The notes: a model not told the origin generated them from the sequence alone. A stretch of 6,972 nucleotides of DNA from a candidate division FCPU426 bacterium (GCA_030619365.1 JAUXBQ010000143.1:1-6972); one strand, 5' to 3'; numbered from the stretch's first letter, positions 1 through 6,769 are shown. Translations and numbers: made by a program.

Positions 1-2543
1 AAATTGTTTAGAATTTGAGCCACATTCGAGTCATCAACTTGTTCCATCTTCATTATTTTATCTAAATAAACAACCAGTCTAGCCTTATCATCAGGCGGCC
101 AACGCTCAATCTTTGCCAAAACACCGGCAATCTGCTGAATATTTGAAAAATTTACACAGGAATTAAAAAGAACGCCAATGATCGCAATATCCATTTGAAG
201 GACTTTTTCCGCGATATTTTGTTTTGCAGTTTCATCCGTAATTTTGTATTTTTCTAATAAATCATTTAGTTGTTGCTTGCGCGCTCCAAGTTGAAAGGAC
301 GAATATTCAGGAGCTTTAGTGTCCGACACTTTTTCTTGCATTTGACTATTCTTTTCATTTATACCCTGCGGGGCTTGCATTTCACTAAGATAAATCTGCG
401 GCCATTGAAATTTAATTTCCGGCCAAGCTTGAGAGGTTCCCGCCAATTCCTGCCAGAGTATTTCAATCGGCAATGCAAATCTGATCCGGCCTACTTGCTC
501 CAGCCAATCAATTTCAAACAGAATATTTCCCAATTTTTTAATCCCGCTCCCGGCCAAAGCGCTAATTGTGCTGAAGACTGAGGCAATCCGGTCAGGCAGC
601 GCTTTAAGCCGCGGCTTTAGTCCCAAGGCCATGCGGGTCGTCCACCAAAGCGCGGCATATAAGCCGATCAATCGCATTAAGGGCAAATCAGCCAGGGTCG
701 CCCGGGGCATTTTTTCTAATTTTGCCAGTACGCTTTTAGCTTTATTGGGTTCGACAAACGCGATATTTTCTTTTAAAAATTCAGCCCGGCGGAGGATATC
801 CCCGGATTTTAAAGGACTTTTCTGTTTTTGTCCCCAGGCCACGGTCAACAGGTCCTGCTGGTTGCTCAGTTCCACGGGGAAGCTTAAAATATTTTTTGCG
901 TAAACCTTAATGTTTTGGGAACGGACATTTACGGCCTCGCTGTGCGCCGGATAATCAGCAAGAGTTTCATCCACCAAGCGCTGCAGATCCTGGCCGATCT
1001 TGTTCCGTAAATAATAATGAATCACGGTTTTAACTTGTAAAAACAAGTCCACCAAATAGGCAAAACGCCGCTCCTTTTGATTAAGTTCCGTGACCTCATC
1101 CGGGATTCTATTGGGGTCCGCCAATTTGGGCAAATATGATTCCAGGGCGAAAATTCGCTGGTCCTGGGAGAGGAGCTTTTCCAGAGGCGTACTTTGGTTT
1201 TGGAGCAGGGAAAAATAGGGGTTCACCAAATCCTGCTTGGTGAGCCGCGGTTTCACGGACAGATACGAAAGACCGCGGCGTTTCAACTCGGCCAGCAAAT
1301 GTCGGGTGTGAAATCCGCCGGTGATCAGAACCGCCAACCGCTCGTTATGTTGCTCCATCCGGTCCAGAGTATTTTTGGCGAATTCCACGCTTCGCTCATC
1401 AGCTACCGCGTAAAAATCCTCCACCGCGTTTAAATAACCGTCGAGCATGAAGAGTTCGGGATCCAGCTCCAGTTCTCCGTCCGCGGCCTGCTCCCGGACA
1501 AACTTAACAAAGGCCGCCACGCGGAAGGCCCTGCGGTTTCGCCGGAAGGTTTCCAGGTCCCGGGGCGCGGCCGAAATGCTTAGCAGTTTTTCCATAATGT
1601 CCATGCGACGCAGGTGGCTGTCCAGCTCCCGTTCCCCGTCGTTCCGGTACAACCTTTCGCGCAGGCGGACGTCGAGCTTATCGAGCTCCCAAAAGAGTTC
1701 GTCCGCTTCGATCCGAGGCGTGAATAAGGACTGTCCGCTGGACAGGTAGGCGGTTAGGTTGGAATACGCGGACATATCCAGGCGAGACTTACGCGCCATC
1801 TTGACCAGAAAACGCGCATGCTGCAGTACGGTGGTCCGGCCTTCGCGAAAGGCCTGGCAGCGTTGGTCATATTTCGCCAGGACCGCGTGATATATACCCG
1901 GTTTGAGTTCGTCCAACAGGCTGCGCAAATCGCAGCAATATCCCTGCCCTTCGTCGTTGAGAATGAATTCCACGGATTTCCGGTTGCGGGCGTAAAGCTG
2001 GGCGTTCTCTATGCCTTCCAGGTGCACGGGTTCTTCCGCATTGGCAGCGTAATACTCGGCCCCGGAAAGTTTTCCGCGCCGGACGAAATAGCCGCTCACC
2101 TCTTGGCGGATCTTGGCCAGGGGAAAGGTCCTAAACTTGGTAGTGTTGATGGGCAGCGAGGTCCCCTCCACGGAAACCAGGCGCAGGCCATTCTTCCCGG
2201 CGAGGCGCCGCAGGATGCGGGCGATGTTCATCTGGACTTCGTAATTGCAATGGAGATCCTGGATGTGAATAACCAGCCGTTCCCCGCCCTGATGCGCGTA
2301 CTGCACGCTGCCGATTTTTTCCGGGATAAAAACGGTTTGGTTGTTGAATAAAACCGAAGGCAGGTTGGCTGTGAAATTGGCCGGGTCAAAGGCCCAGGTC
2401 AGGGCGGGTAGGAGGAAGGTCAGTGACAGGGCGCAGGCCAGGGCTTTGGACCAGGGCCGGCGGCCTGCCTCGTGCCAGGCATTAATTGAGGCAAACTTCC
2501 GGAAATCCATACTATGAATGAATGTTTGCCAAAAAGGCCTCAT
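1..2543 (-). CDS. Exported Tiki/ChaN/EreA-like protein with long helical C-terminal extension (3' end beyond window)
   Basis: The frame stays open from ATG 2543 to the left edge: 847 full codons, no stop, so the C-terminus is missing. The start is chosen because GAGG (2551-2554) lies 7 nt upstream; an in-frame ATG at 2510 (Met12) has no such site. Residues 28-51 look like a signal peptide (RRPWSK, hydrophobic core, cleavage near LTWA/FDP) behind an unusually long n-region, so export is likely. Residues 80-430 resemble the Tiki superfamily (ChaN, EreA, TraB): a strand with HIQDLHCN (93-100), SVEG with Glu126, LEGIE (175-179), and a late strand LAVLITGGFHT (403-413) matching the usual GxGH-like end of the fold. 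Residues 280-400 are charged and helical. Beyond about residue 480 the protein is helical with no recognised domain: a moderately hydrophobic stretch at 620-642 and a hydrophilic linker at 722-748. Members of the superfamily are metal- or haem-binding proteins or hydrolases; the substrate here is unknown. CDS certain, fold probable, function not assigned. Confidence 0.85.
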   Translation of the reverse strand, partial: MRPFWQTFIHSMDFRKFASINAWHEAGRRPWSKALACALSLTFLLPALTWAFDPANFTANLPSVLFNNQTVFIPEKIGSVQYAHQGGERLVIHIQDLHCNYEVQMNIARILRRLAGKNGLRLVSVEGTSLPINTTKFRTFPLAKIRQEVSGYFVRRGKLSGAEYYAANAEEPVHLEGIENAQLYARNRKSVEFILNDEGQGYCCDLRSLLDELKPGIYHAVLAKYDQRCQAFREGRTTVLQHARFLVKMARKSRLDMSAYSNLTAYLSSGQSLFTPRIEADELFWELDKLDVRLRERLYRNDGERELDSHLRRMDIMEKLLSISAAPRDLETFRRNRRAFRVAAFVKFVREQAADGELELDPELFMLDGYLNAVEDFYAVADERSVEFAKNTLDRMEQHNERLAVLITGGFHTRHLLAELKRRGLSYLSVKPRLTKQDLVNPYFSLLQNQSTPLEKLLSQDQRIFALESYLPKLADPNRIPDEVTELNQKERRFAYLVDLFLQVKTVIHYYLRNKIGQDLQRLVDETLADYPAHSEAVNVRSQNIKVYAKNILSFPVELSNQQDLLTVAWGQKQKSPLKSGDILRRAEFLKENIAFVEPNKAKSVLAKLEKMPRATLADLPLMRLIGLYAALWWTTRMALGLKPRLKALPDRIASVFSTISALAGSGIKKLGNILFEIDWLEQVGRIRFALPIEILWQELAGTSQAWPEIKFQWPQIYLSEMQAPQGINEKNSQMQEKVSDTKAPEYSSFQLGARKQQLNDLLEKYKITDETAKQNIAEKVLQMDIAIIGVLFNSCVNFSNIQQIAGVLAKIERWPPDDKARLVVYLDKIMKMEQVDDSNVAQILNN

Positions 2544-2549
2544 GCGCTG

Positions 2550-2554
2550 ACCTC
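2550..2554 (-). promoter_or_regulatory. Ribosome binding site of the Tiki/ChaN-like gene
   Basis: On the minus strand GAGGT precedes ATG 2543; GAGG is 7 nt from the start codon. It decides the start in favour of Met1, since the next in-frame ATG (2510) is preceded only by AT-rich sequence with no purine-rich motif. Confidence 0.65.
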
Positions 2555-2590
2555 AACTATATAAATATAAATTATTATTAATAATTATGA

Positions 2591-2619
2591 AGTATATCAC
2601 ATAATATTCCTGATATCAA
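2591..2619 (-). promoter_or_regulatory. Sigma70-like promoter of the Tiki/ChaN-like gene
   Basis: Read on the minus strand: a -35 box TTGATA (2619-2614, 5 of 6 against TTGACA), a 17-nt spacer, and a -10 box TATACT (2596-2591, 5 of 6 against TATAAT) preceded by TGA, which gives an extended -10. Transcription would start near 2584, leaving a roughly 40-nt AT-rich leader before the ATG. Spacing and both boxes are close to ideal, so this is the best promoter in the window. It indicates that the gene is transcribed independently of glnE upstream. Confidence 0.65.
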
Positions 2620-2635
2620 GCTCGCCAGTTCATGA

Positions 2636-2677
2636 ATATGTTTTATTTAAAAGGATTAAATTAGATATGTTTTATTT
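2636..2677. repeat. Two 13-bp direct repeats (ATATGTTTTATTT), 29-bp period
   Basis: ATATGTTTTATTT occurs exactly at 2636-2648 and again at 2665-2677, separated by 16 bp. The pair sits just upstream of the -35 box of the gene that begins at 2543. A period of 29 bp is near three helical turns, so both copies face nearly the same side of the DNA, as expected for paired activator or repressor sites. The spacer is very AT-rich, so chance recurrence is not excluded. Confidence 0.5.
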
Positions 2678-2687
2678 CGGAACATAT
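2665..2687. repeat. Inverted repeat ATATGTT/AACATAT
   Basis: ATATGTT (2665-2671) and its exact complement AACATAT (2681-2687) flank a 9-nt loop. The left arm is shared with the second copy of the 13-bp direct repeat. No T-run follows on either strand, so a regulatory palindrome fits better than a terminator. It lies about 45 bp upstream of the -35 box at 2614-2619. Confidence 0.4.
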
Positions 2688-2780
2688 ATCTGTGTTAGGA
2701 AAGCTTTAATTTACAAGGAAATTTTATAAATTACTTACCCCAACCAGGATGAAGAAATAAAACGCGGCTGGATTCTACGT

Positions 2781-5700
2781 TTACTTGTCAAGATACTGAA
2801 GATAGGTCTCATGCACCCGTTTCAAGCGGTTGTTCAACTGGTCCAGGAATATTTGGGCGCTCGCGGTATTGCCCAGCATGCGTTTGGCCAGGGCGGTAAG
2901 CTCATCCTTTTGCGTGGGCAGGGCGTGAATCTGTTGGTCTTCCATAATCTGCAAATAGTGCTCCACACGCCGTAGAAAAATATAATCGTCCTCTAGGTGA
3001 TTGAATACATCAGGCGGCAGGAATCCGGCTTTATTCAAGATTTCGGCCGCGCGCAGGGTGTTCCCCTCCAGCAAGGCCGGCGTGTCGGGCGCGTGCTTCA
3101 GCTGCAGCCCCTGGACCAGGAATTCGATGTCCCGCAAGCCGCCAAGACCGCTCTTGACATCCCGGACAGCCGCGCCCTTCCGTTCCTGTTGGAGCAGGGC
3201 TTGGCTGCGCATTTTTTTAATGGATCGCGAGATGTCCCGGGGGTCCCGACGCCGCAAAAGTTGCGCCTTGATTTCCTCCATGAAGTCCAGACCGAATTCA
3301 AGGTTGCCGGCCACAGGGCGCAGCTTGAGCAGGGCCTGAATCTCGCTTAAAGCCGCGTAGCGTTCGTAGTAATCCAGCAGGCTCCCCGCGGACGGGACCA
3401 ATTGCCCTTCGATCCCATAAGGGCGCAGGCGCAAGTCCACGCGATAGACCACGCCTTCCTCGGTGTACTGCGACAGATACGCGCGCACGCTTTCCATGGC
3501 CAGGGCGAACGGGTCCTTGCCGGTTTCCTGCAGGATGCCCTGCCGGACTCCGGCCGCGGTATCGTCGCACACGCCCAGCAGGTCGATGTCCGAGCTGTAA
3601 TTCAACTCCTGGCCGCCCATTTTTCCAAAGGCCAGAATGCAGAAATGGCGATGGGGGTCCTGCCAGGCCGCGGGCGGGACCTTGCCGGCTTGGCCCAAGT
3701 CCGCCCACACACGGTCCAGCACGGTCTGCACCAGGGCTTCGGCCAGGTTGGTGAGTTCCCGGGTAATGTCGGGCAGCGGGGCGCGCAAGCAGATATCGCG
3801 CGTGCCGATCCGCAGGAATTCCCGCCGCCGGAAACGCCGGAGCGCGTTCAGCCATTCCGCCTCAGCCGGCGCGCGGGCCGCCAAGGCGGCCAACTCCTCG
3901 GCATAGGCCGCGCGCGCCCGCAGGATGTGCAGTTTTTTGGGATCCGTGGCCCAATCCAGGAATTCGGGATATCGCACCAGCGTATCGGCCAGGAACTGGC
4001 TGCTGGAAAAAATATTGAGCAGTATTTCCAGGCGCATGGGCTGAAACCGGAGGCTTTCGAAATGCGCGCCCGGGTCCGGCAGCGCGCCCACGAAGCGTTC
4101 CCAGTTATTCAGCGCCATGTCCGGATCGGGTTTTTGACTAAGGAAGTCAAAGGCCAGGACCGCCAGGCGGGCGAACTTTTCCTGCTGCGTGCCTGCTCCG
4201 GCCAGGCGTCGCAGATTGTCGTAGGCCCGGTCCGCGTCCTTGAAGCCCGCGCCGGACAGTACTTCCCGCTTTAATCCCGTGGTTGCTTCATCCGAATAAA
4301 TCAGGTCCGCCACTGTGCCCGTGGCCGGCCCGGGCAATGAATCGCGCCCGAAATGCCGCTCCACAAAGGCCCGGATCGCAGCCGTGTGCATCTCGAATTC
4401 CACCCGCAGTTGCTGCGCCGGGTCCAGGCCGGCTTTCTGGCTGTAGCCCATGCGACGTGCCAGGTGCACGGCCTCGTCCAAGTTCCAGGGCGGCAGAAAC
4501 AGGTCCTGGGCCGAGCCCCGCAGCATACGCAGCCCGTTAATAAGGTGTCGCAGAAAATTATAGGCCAGGTTCAACCCGCGGTATTCGGCGGGCTGCAGCA
4601 CGCCGACTTCCTTGAGCCCGGACAAGGCCTGGTGGATACGGGGTGTGCGCAATTCCAGGTGCTCGTGGCCGTGCATGATCTGGAGAATCTGGACGTCATA
4701 CTCCAGGTCCACCAGGCCGCCGGGGCTGAACTTGGCGTTCAGCTTGCCACCCTGGGTCTTTTCCGCGAATTGTTTGTGGCGGAGTTCTCGCAAGTCACGG
4801 ATATTGATGCTGCGGCTGGTGTAGATGAACTCGTCTCGCAGGCGTTCGATCTGCGCGCCCAGGTCCTCGTCCCCGCCCACGGCCCGCAGCCGGACCAGGG
4901 CCAGGCGCTCGACCGCGTGGGCCGACCCCCCCGGGCTGTAGTAGTTAGCGAAATTTTCCAGGCTCACGGCCAACGGCCCATCCTGCCCGTGCGGCCGGAG
5001 GCGCAGGTCGATGTTGAAAATGCCCTCGCGCTTGGCGTGAATGAACTTGGCCGTGTCCCGGGTCAGGGTCTCGAAAAATTCGGCGTTGGTGAGCGGAGCC
5101 GGGCCGTCGGTCTGCCCGTTGTCGCTGTACACGAACATGAGCTCGATGTCCGAAGCGTAGCCCAGGGCCGCACCGCCGAACTTGCCCAGGCCGAACAGGG
5201 CGTACTTGGTCTCCAGACCGGCCACGGTGCGGGGATGGCCGTAGCGCTCGACCAGGGACCGGTAAACGAGCTTCACCGCCCGGCGAATAACCACGGTGGC
5301 CAGGTAGGTCAGGTAATCGGAGAGAACCTTGAAGTCCGCGCCGCGAGTCAAAATGTGGTCCAAGTCGATCAGGAATATTTCCTGGTCCTTGAATTCGTTC
5401 AGGCGTTGGCACTGCGCGGCCAGGTCCTTCGCGCCGGCCAGGGCCTGGTCCAACCGCTCGGGCAGGGTTTCCATGGTATCCGCGAATTGCTTTCCCTCCA
5501 TGCGCGGGCCCAGCATGGGCAGCAGGGTCTCATATTGCAGCCGGATCATGTCTTCCCAGAGAAAATCGCTGGTGCCCAGGAGTTGGGCCAGGTCGCGCAG
5601 CAGCTTGGGGCTGGACAGGAGCTCCACCCACTTGCCGTGCTCGGGCAGGCGCAGGAGATCCTCCACCAGTTTCTCGAAGCGGGAAAGCGCGGCAAAGGGG

Positions 5701-6584
5701 TCGGGCGCAGTGCCCAGAAAATACGTGAACTGCTTGGTCACCAACACGGAGAGGCGCACCTGGTCCAGCAGGGCCGGGTCCGTGATCTGGCCGCCCTGGG
5801 CGTCCACGAAATCGACCAGGTCCTCGATGCGGTTGTCCTTGGTGCTGATCCGGACGTGCTCGATGGAGATACCTTTCACGGACAGGGCGTTGCTGAGCGC
5901 GTACAGGAAGGCGGGCGTGTCCTGTGAGATCACCTTGAGGCGCGTAAAAGGACCGCTCTTGTTTTGGATTTCGATTTCCACGGGATACAGCACGGGGTGG
6001 GTGTGGGTTTGCAATTTTTCCAGTTGCCGGGCCACCAGTTCGTTTACCCGGGATTTGGCCTCGACCTGTCGGGCGTCCTGCCCCTGCTCCAGCAGGCCGA
6101 TGACTTCCTTGAGCACCCGCGCGAACTCAGCCTGCCAGGCATCCAGGGGCAGCTCCGTGTCCAGTATCCCGGAAAAGTGGTCAATAATGCGCCGCCGGTG
6201 CAGCAGATCAACCGGGGCGGTCTGCCGGGCGGTTATCCGGCGTTTGGGCGCGGCTGTGGCCTCCGGCAGCCGCGCGTAGGTGTGGCTGCCTCCGGACTGC
6301 ACGTTGACGCCCATGCCCGCGAGCACGCCGGAAATAAGCGAAAACTCGCCCGGGTAATCGAAGGCCAGGACCGTGCAGGTCAGCCGGTTGCCGCGTTCTA
6401 GGGTGAGCAACAATTCGGCCGGGTTGTCGGGCGAGATTTTGGACAGCGCGCGCAGGTGCTGGGCGATGGTGTTCTGGTCAAAGCAGGCGAAATAGCGCTC
6501 GTCCAGCCGGTCCAAGTGGTGCTGGATGAGTTTCTCGTCCACTTCCGGGATGGCGTTTTTGAAAAAATGCAGCGAGGGCTTCAC
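2781..6584 (-). CDS. glnE: Glutamine synthetase adenylyltransferase/deadenylylase with N-terminal tandem ACT domains and apparently swapped catalytic halves
   Basis: Cytosolic GlnE-family enzyme that would attach AMP to, and remove it from, a tyrosine of glutamine synthetase, matching nitrogen assimilation to supply. It has 1267 residues against about 950 in E. coli; the excess is N-terminal. Domains: ACT1 about 57-167 (with an insert at 106-128), ACT2 about 201-283, nucleotidyltransferase half 1 about 295-745, half 2 about 757-1264. Half 1 has GLGKFGGAALGYASDIEL (464-481, Asp479 and Glu481), IDLRLRPHG (525-533) and KFSPGGLVDLEY (618-629). Half 2 has GKMGGQELNYSSDIDL (987-1002, Asp999 and Asp1001), VDLRLRPYG (1049-1057) and KSGLGGLRDIEF (1144-1155). 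Half 1 resembles the adenylylating (AT) domain and half 2 the deadenylylating (AR) domain, the reverse of the E. coli order. The start is GTG 6584 with AAGGGA 8 nt upstream; an in-frame TGA lies farther upstream with no ATG between. Family certain; activities and domain order inferred. Confidence 0.93.
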   Translation of the reverse strand: MKPSLHFFKNAIPEVDEKLIQHHLDRLDERYFACFDQNTIAQHLRALSKISPDNPAELLLTLERGNRLTCTVLAFDYPGEFSLISGVLAGMGVNVQSGGSHTYARLPEATAAPKRRITARQTAPVDLLHRRRIIDHFSGILDTELPLDAWQAEFARVLKEVIGLLEQGQDARQVEAKSRVNELVARQLEKLQTHTHPVLYPVEIEIQNKSGPFTRLKVISQDTPAFLYALSNALSVKGISIEHVRISTKDNRIEDLVDFVDAQGGQITDPALLDQVRLSVLVTKQFTYFLGTAPDPFAALSRFEKLVEDLLRLPEHGKWVELLSSPKLLRDLAQLLGTSDFLWEDMIRLQYETLLPMLGPRMEGKQFADTMETLPERLDQALAGAKDLAAQCQRLNEFKDQEIFLIDLDHILTRGADFKVLSDYLTYLATVVIRRAVKLVYRSLVERYGHPRTVAGLETKYALFGLGKFGGAALGYASDIELMFVYSDNGQTDGPAPLTNAEFFETLTRDTAKFIHAKREGIFNIDLRLRPHGQDGPLAVSLENFANYYSPGGSAHAVERLALVRLRAVGGDEDLGAQIERLRDEFIYTSRSINIRDLRELRHKQFAEKTQGGKLNAKFSPGGLVDLEYDVQILQIMHGHEHLELRTPRIHQALSGLKEVGVLQPAEYRGLNLAYNFLRHLINGLRMLRGSAQDLFLPPWNLDEAVHLARRMGYSQKAGLDPAQQLRVEFEMHTAAIRAFVERHFGRDSLPGPATGTVADLIYSDEATTGLKREVLSGAGFKDADRAYDNLRRLAGAGTQQEKFARLAVLAFDFLSQKPDPDMALNNWERFVGALPDPGAHFESLRFQPMRLEILLNIFSSSQFLADTLVRYPEFLDWATDPKKLHILRARAAYAEELAALAARAPAEAEWLNALRRFRRREFLRIGTRDICLRAPLPDITRELTNLAEALVQTVLDRVWADLGQAGKVPPAAWQDPHRHFCILAFGKMGGQELNYSSDIDLLGVCDDTAAGVRQGILQETGKDPFALAMESVRAYLSQYTEEGVVYRVDLRLRPYGIEGQLVPSAGSLLDYYERYAALSEIQALLKLRPVAGNLEFGLDFMEEIKAQLLRRRDPRDISRSIKKMRSQALLQQERKGAAVRDVKSGLGGLRDIEFLVQGLQLKHAPDTPALLEGNTLRAAEILNKAGFLPPDVFNHLEDDYIFLRRVEHYLQIMEDQQIHALPTQKDELTALAKRMLGNTASAQIFLDQLNNRLKRVHETYLQYLDK

Positions 6585-6592
6585 GCGCGGAT

Positions 6593-6598
6593 TCCCTT
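6593..6598 (-). promoter_or_regulatory. Ribosome binding site of glnE
   Basis: AAGGGA on the minus strand lies 8 nt before the GTG codon at 6584. It supports GTG as the start, because the frame between this codon and the next upstream in-frame stop contains no ATG. Confidence 0.55.
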
Positions 6599-6628
6599 CA
6601 ATCGGGTAATGTGCTGCTGGCAGGGGAT

Positions 6629-6657
6629 ATCATACGACAAGCGGCAGGACAATTGAA
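6629..6657 (-). promoter_or_regulatory. Candidate sigma70-like promoter of glnE
   Basis: On the minus strand TATGAT (6634-6629, 5 of 6 against TATAAT) follows a weak -35 TTCAAT (6657-6652) after 17 nt. The start of transcription would fall near 6622, giving a leader of about 38 nt. A rival is the perfect TATAAT at 6684-6679, next to the tandem repeat, but it has no recognisable -35 at 16-18 nt. I see no NtrC or sigma54 (GG-N10-GC) site I would defend. Confidence 0.35.
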
Positions 6658-6686
6658 GCCAAAACCGCGGAAACTATTATTATATC

Positions 6687-6716
6687 GCCACGAATGCACA
6701 CAGATTCACACAGATA
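6687..6716. repeat. Short tandem repeat of about 10 bp (CACACAGAT)
   Basis: CACACAGAT is present at 6697-6705 and 6707-6715, a period of 10 bp, preceded by a degenerate related unit, CACGAATG (6689-6696). The combined phrase, a GCCACGAATG-like head followed by CACACAGAT units, resembles short interspersed elements I have seen in genomes of many uncultivated bacteria, where it recurs in intergenic positions. That comparison is from memory and there is only one copy in this window. Confidence 0.5.
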
Positions 6717-6769
6717 GAAAAATACACTACTGATATTTTTTATTATTTGTATTTTTACCCGCCTATCTG
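6711..6769. repeat. Long imperfect inverted repeat (15-bp stem with 6-nt bulge)
   Basis: CAGATAG (6711-6717) pairs with CTATCTG (6763-6769), and directly inside it AAAAATAC (6718-6725) pairs with GTATTTTT (6749-6756). A 6-nt bulge, ACCCGC, sits on one side and the loop is 23 nt. The left arm begins inside the last unit of the tandem repeat, so the two may be parts of one element. Downstream of the stem on the minus strand there is no T-run, so this is not a standard intrinsic terminator, although it lies in the right place to end the gene at 6802. Confidence 0.55.

Larger units (their letters stand above)
2544..2780. other. AT-rich intergenic spacer
   Basis: This 237-bp gap separates the glnE stop from the next start. 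It holds the promoter, repeats and ribosome binding site listed separately. I see no tRNA, no riboswitch-like conserved core, no small gene with a credible start, and no clear terminator. The best hairpin just after glnE is a 5-bp AAACG/CGTTT pairing followed by a loose T-rich stretch, which is too weak to call. Confidence 0.6.

Noticed and set aside
1818..2351. Plus-strand open frame of 177 codons
   Set aside because: Antisense and codon-registered to the Tiki/ChaN-like gene, whose fold motifs and signal peptide lie on the opposite strand. The plus-strand product has no recognisable feature.
2424..2444. Possible lipobox (ALAC, Cys37) in the exported protein
   Set aside because: The Cys comes before the hydrophobic core (about residues 38-50), not after it, so lipoprotein processing at this residue does not fit. 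An ordinary signal peptide cleaved near residue 51 is more likely.
2755..2785. Intrinsic terminator after glnE
   Set aside because: Only about 5 bp (AAACG/CGTTT) can pair and the following stretch is a mixed T-rich run, below what I would call a terminator.
3298..3855. Minus-strand frame of 185 codons inside glnE in another reading frame
   Set aside because: Arg-, Pro- and Gly-rich product typical of a shifted frame in GC-rich DNA. The glnE frame is unbroken here, so it is not evidence of a frameshift.
3402..4274. Plus-strand open frame of 290 codons opposite the second GlnE half
   Set aside because: Same antisense effect; it runs across the conserved GKMGGQELNYSSDIDL site of glnE on the other strand.
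4353..5927. Long plus-strand open frame (524 codons) opposite glnE
   Set aside because: It is in exact codon register with glnE, so it stays open only because glnE avoids TTA, CTA and TCA codons here. It has no ribosome binding site I can see, an odd composition rich in Gln, Gly, Val and His, and no recognisable domain. The minus-strand protein has many family motifs across the same stretch.
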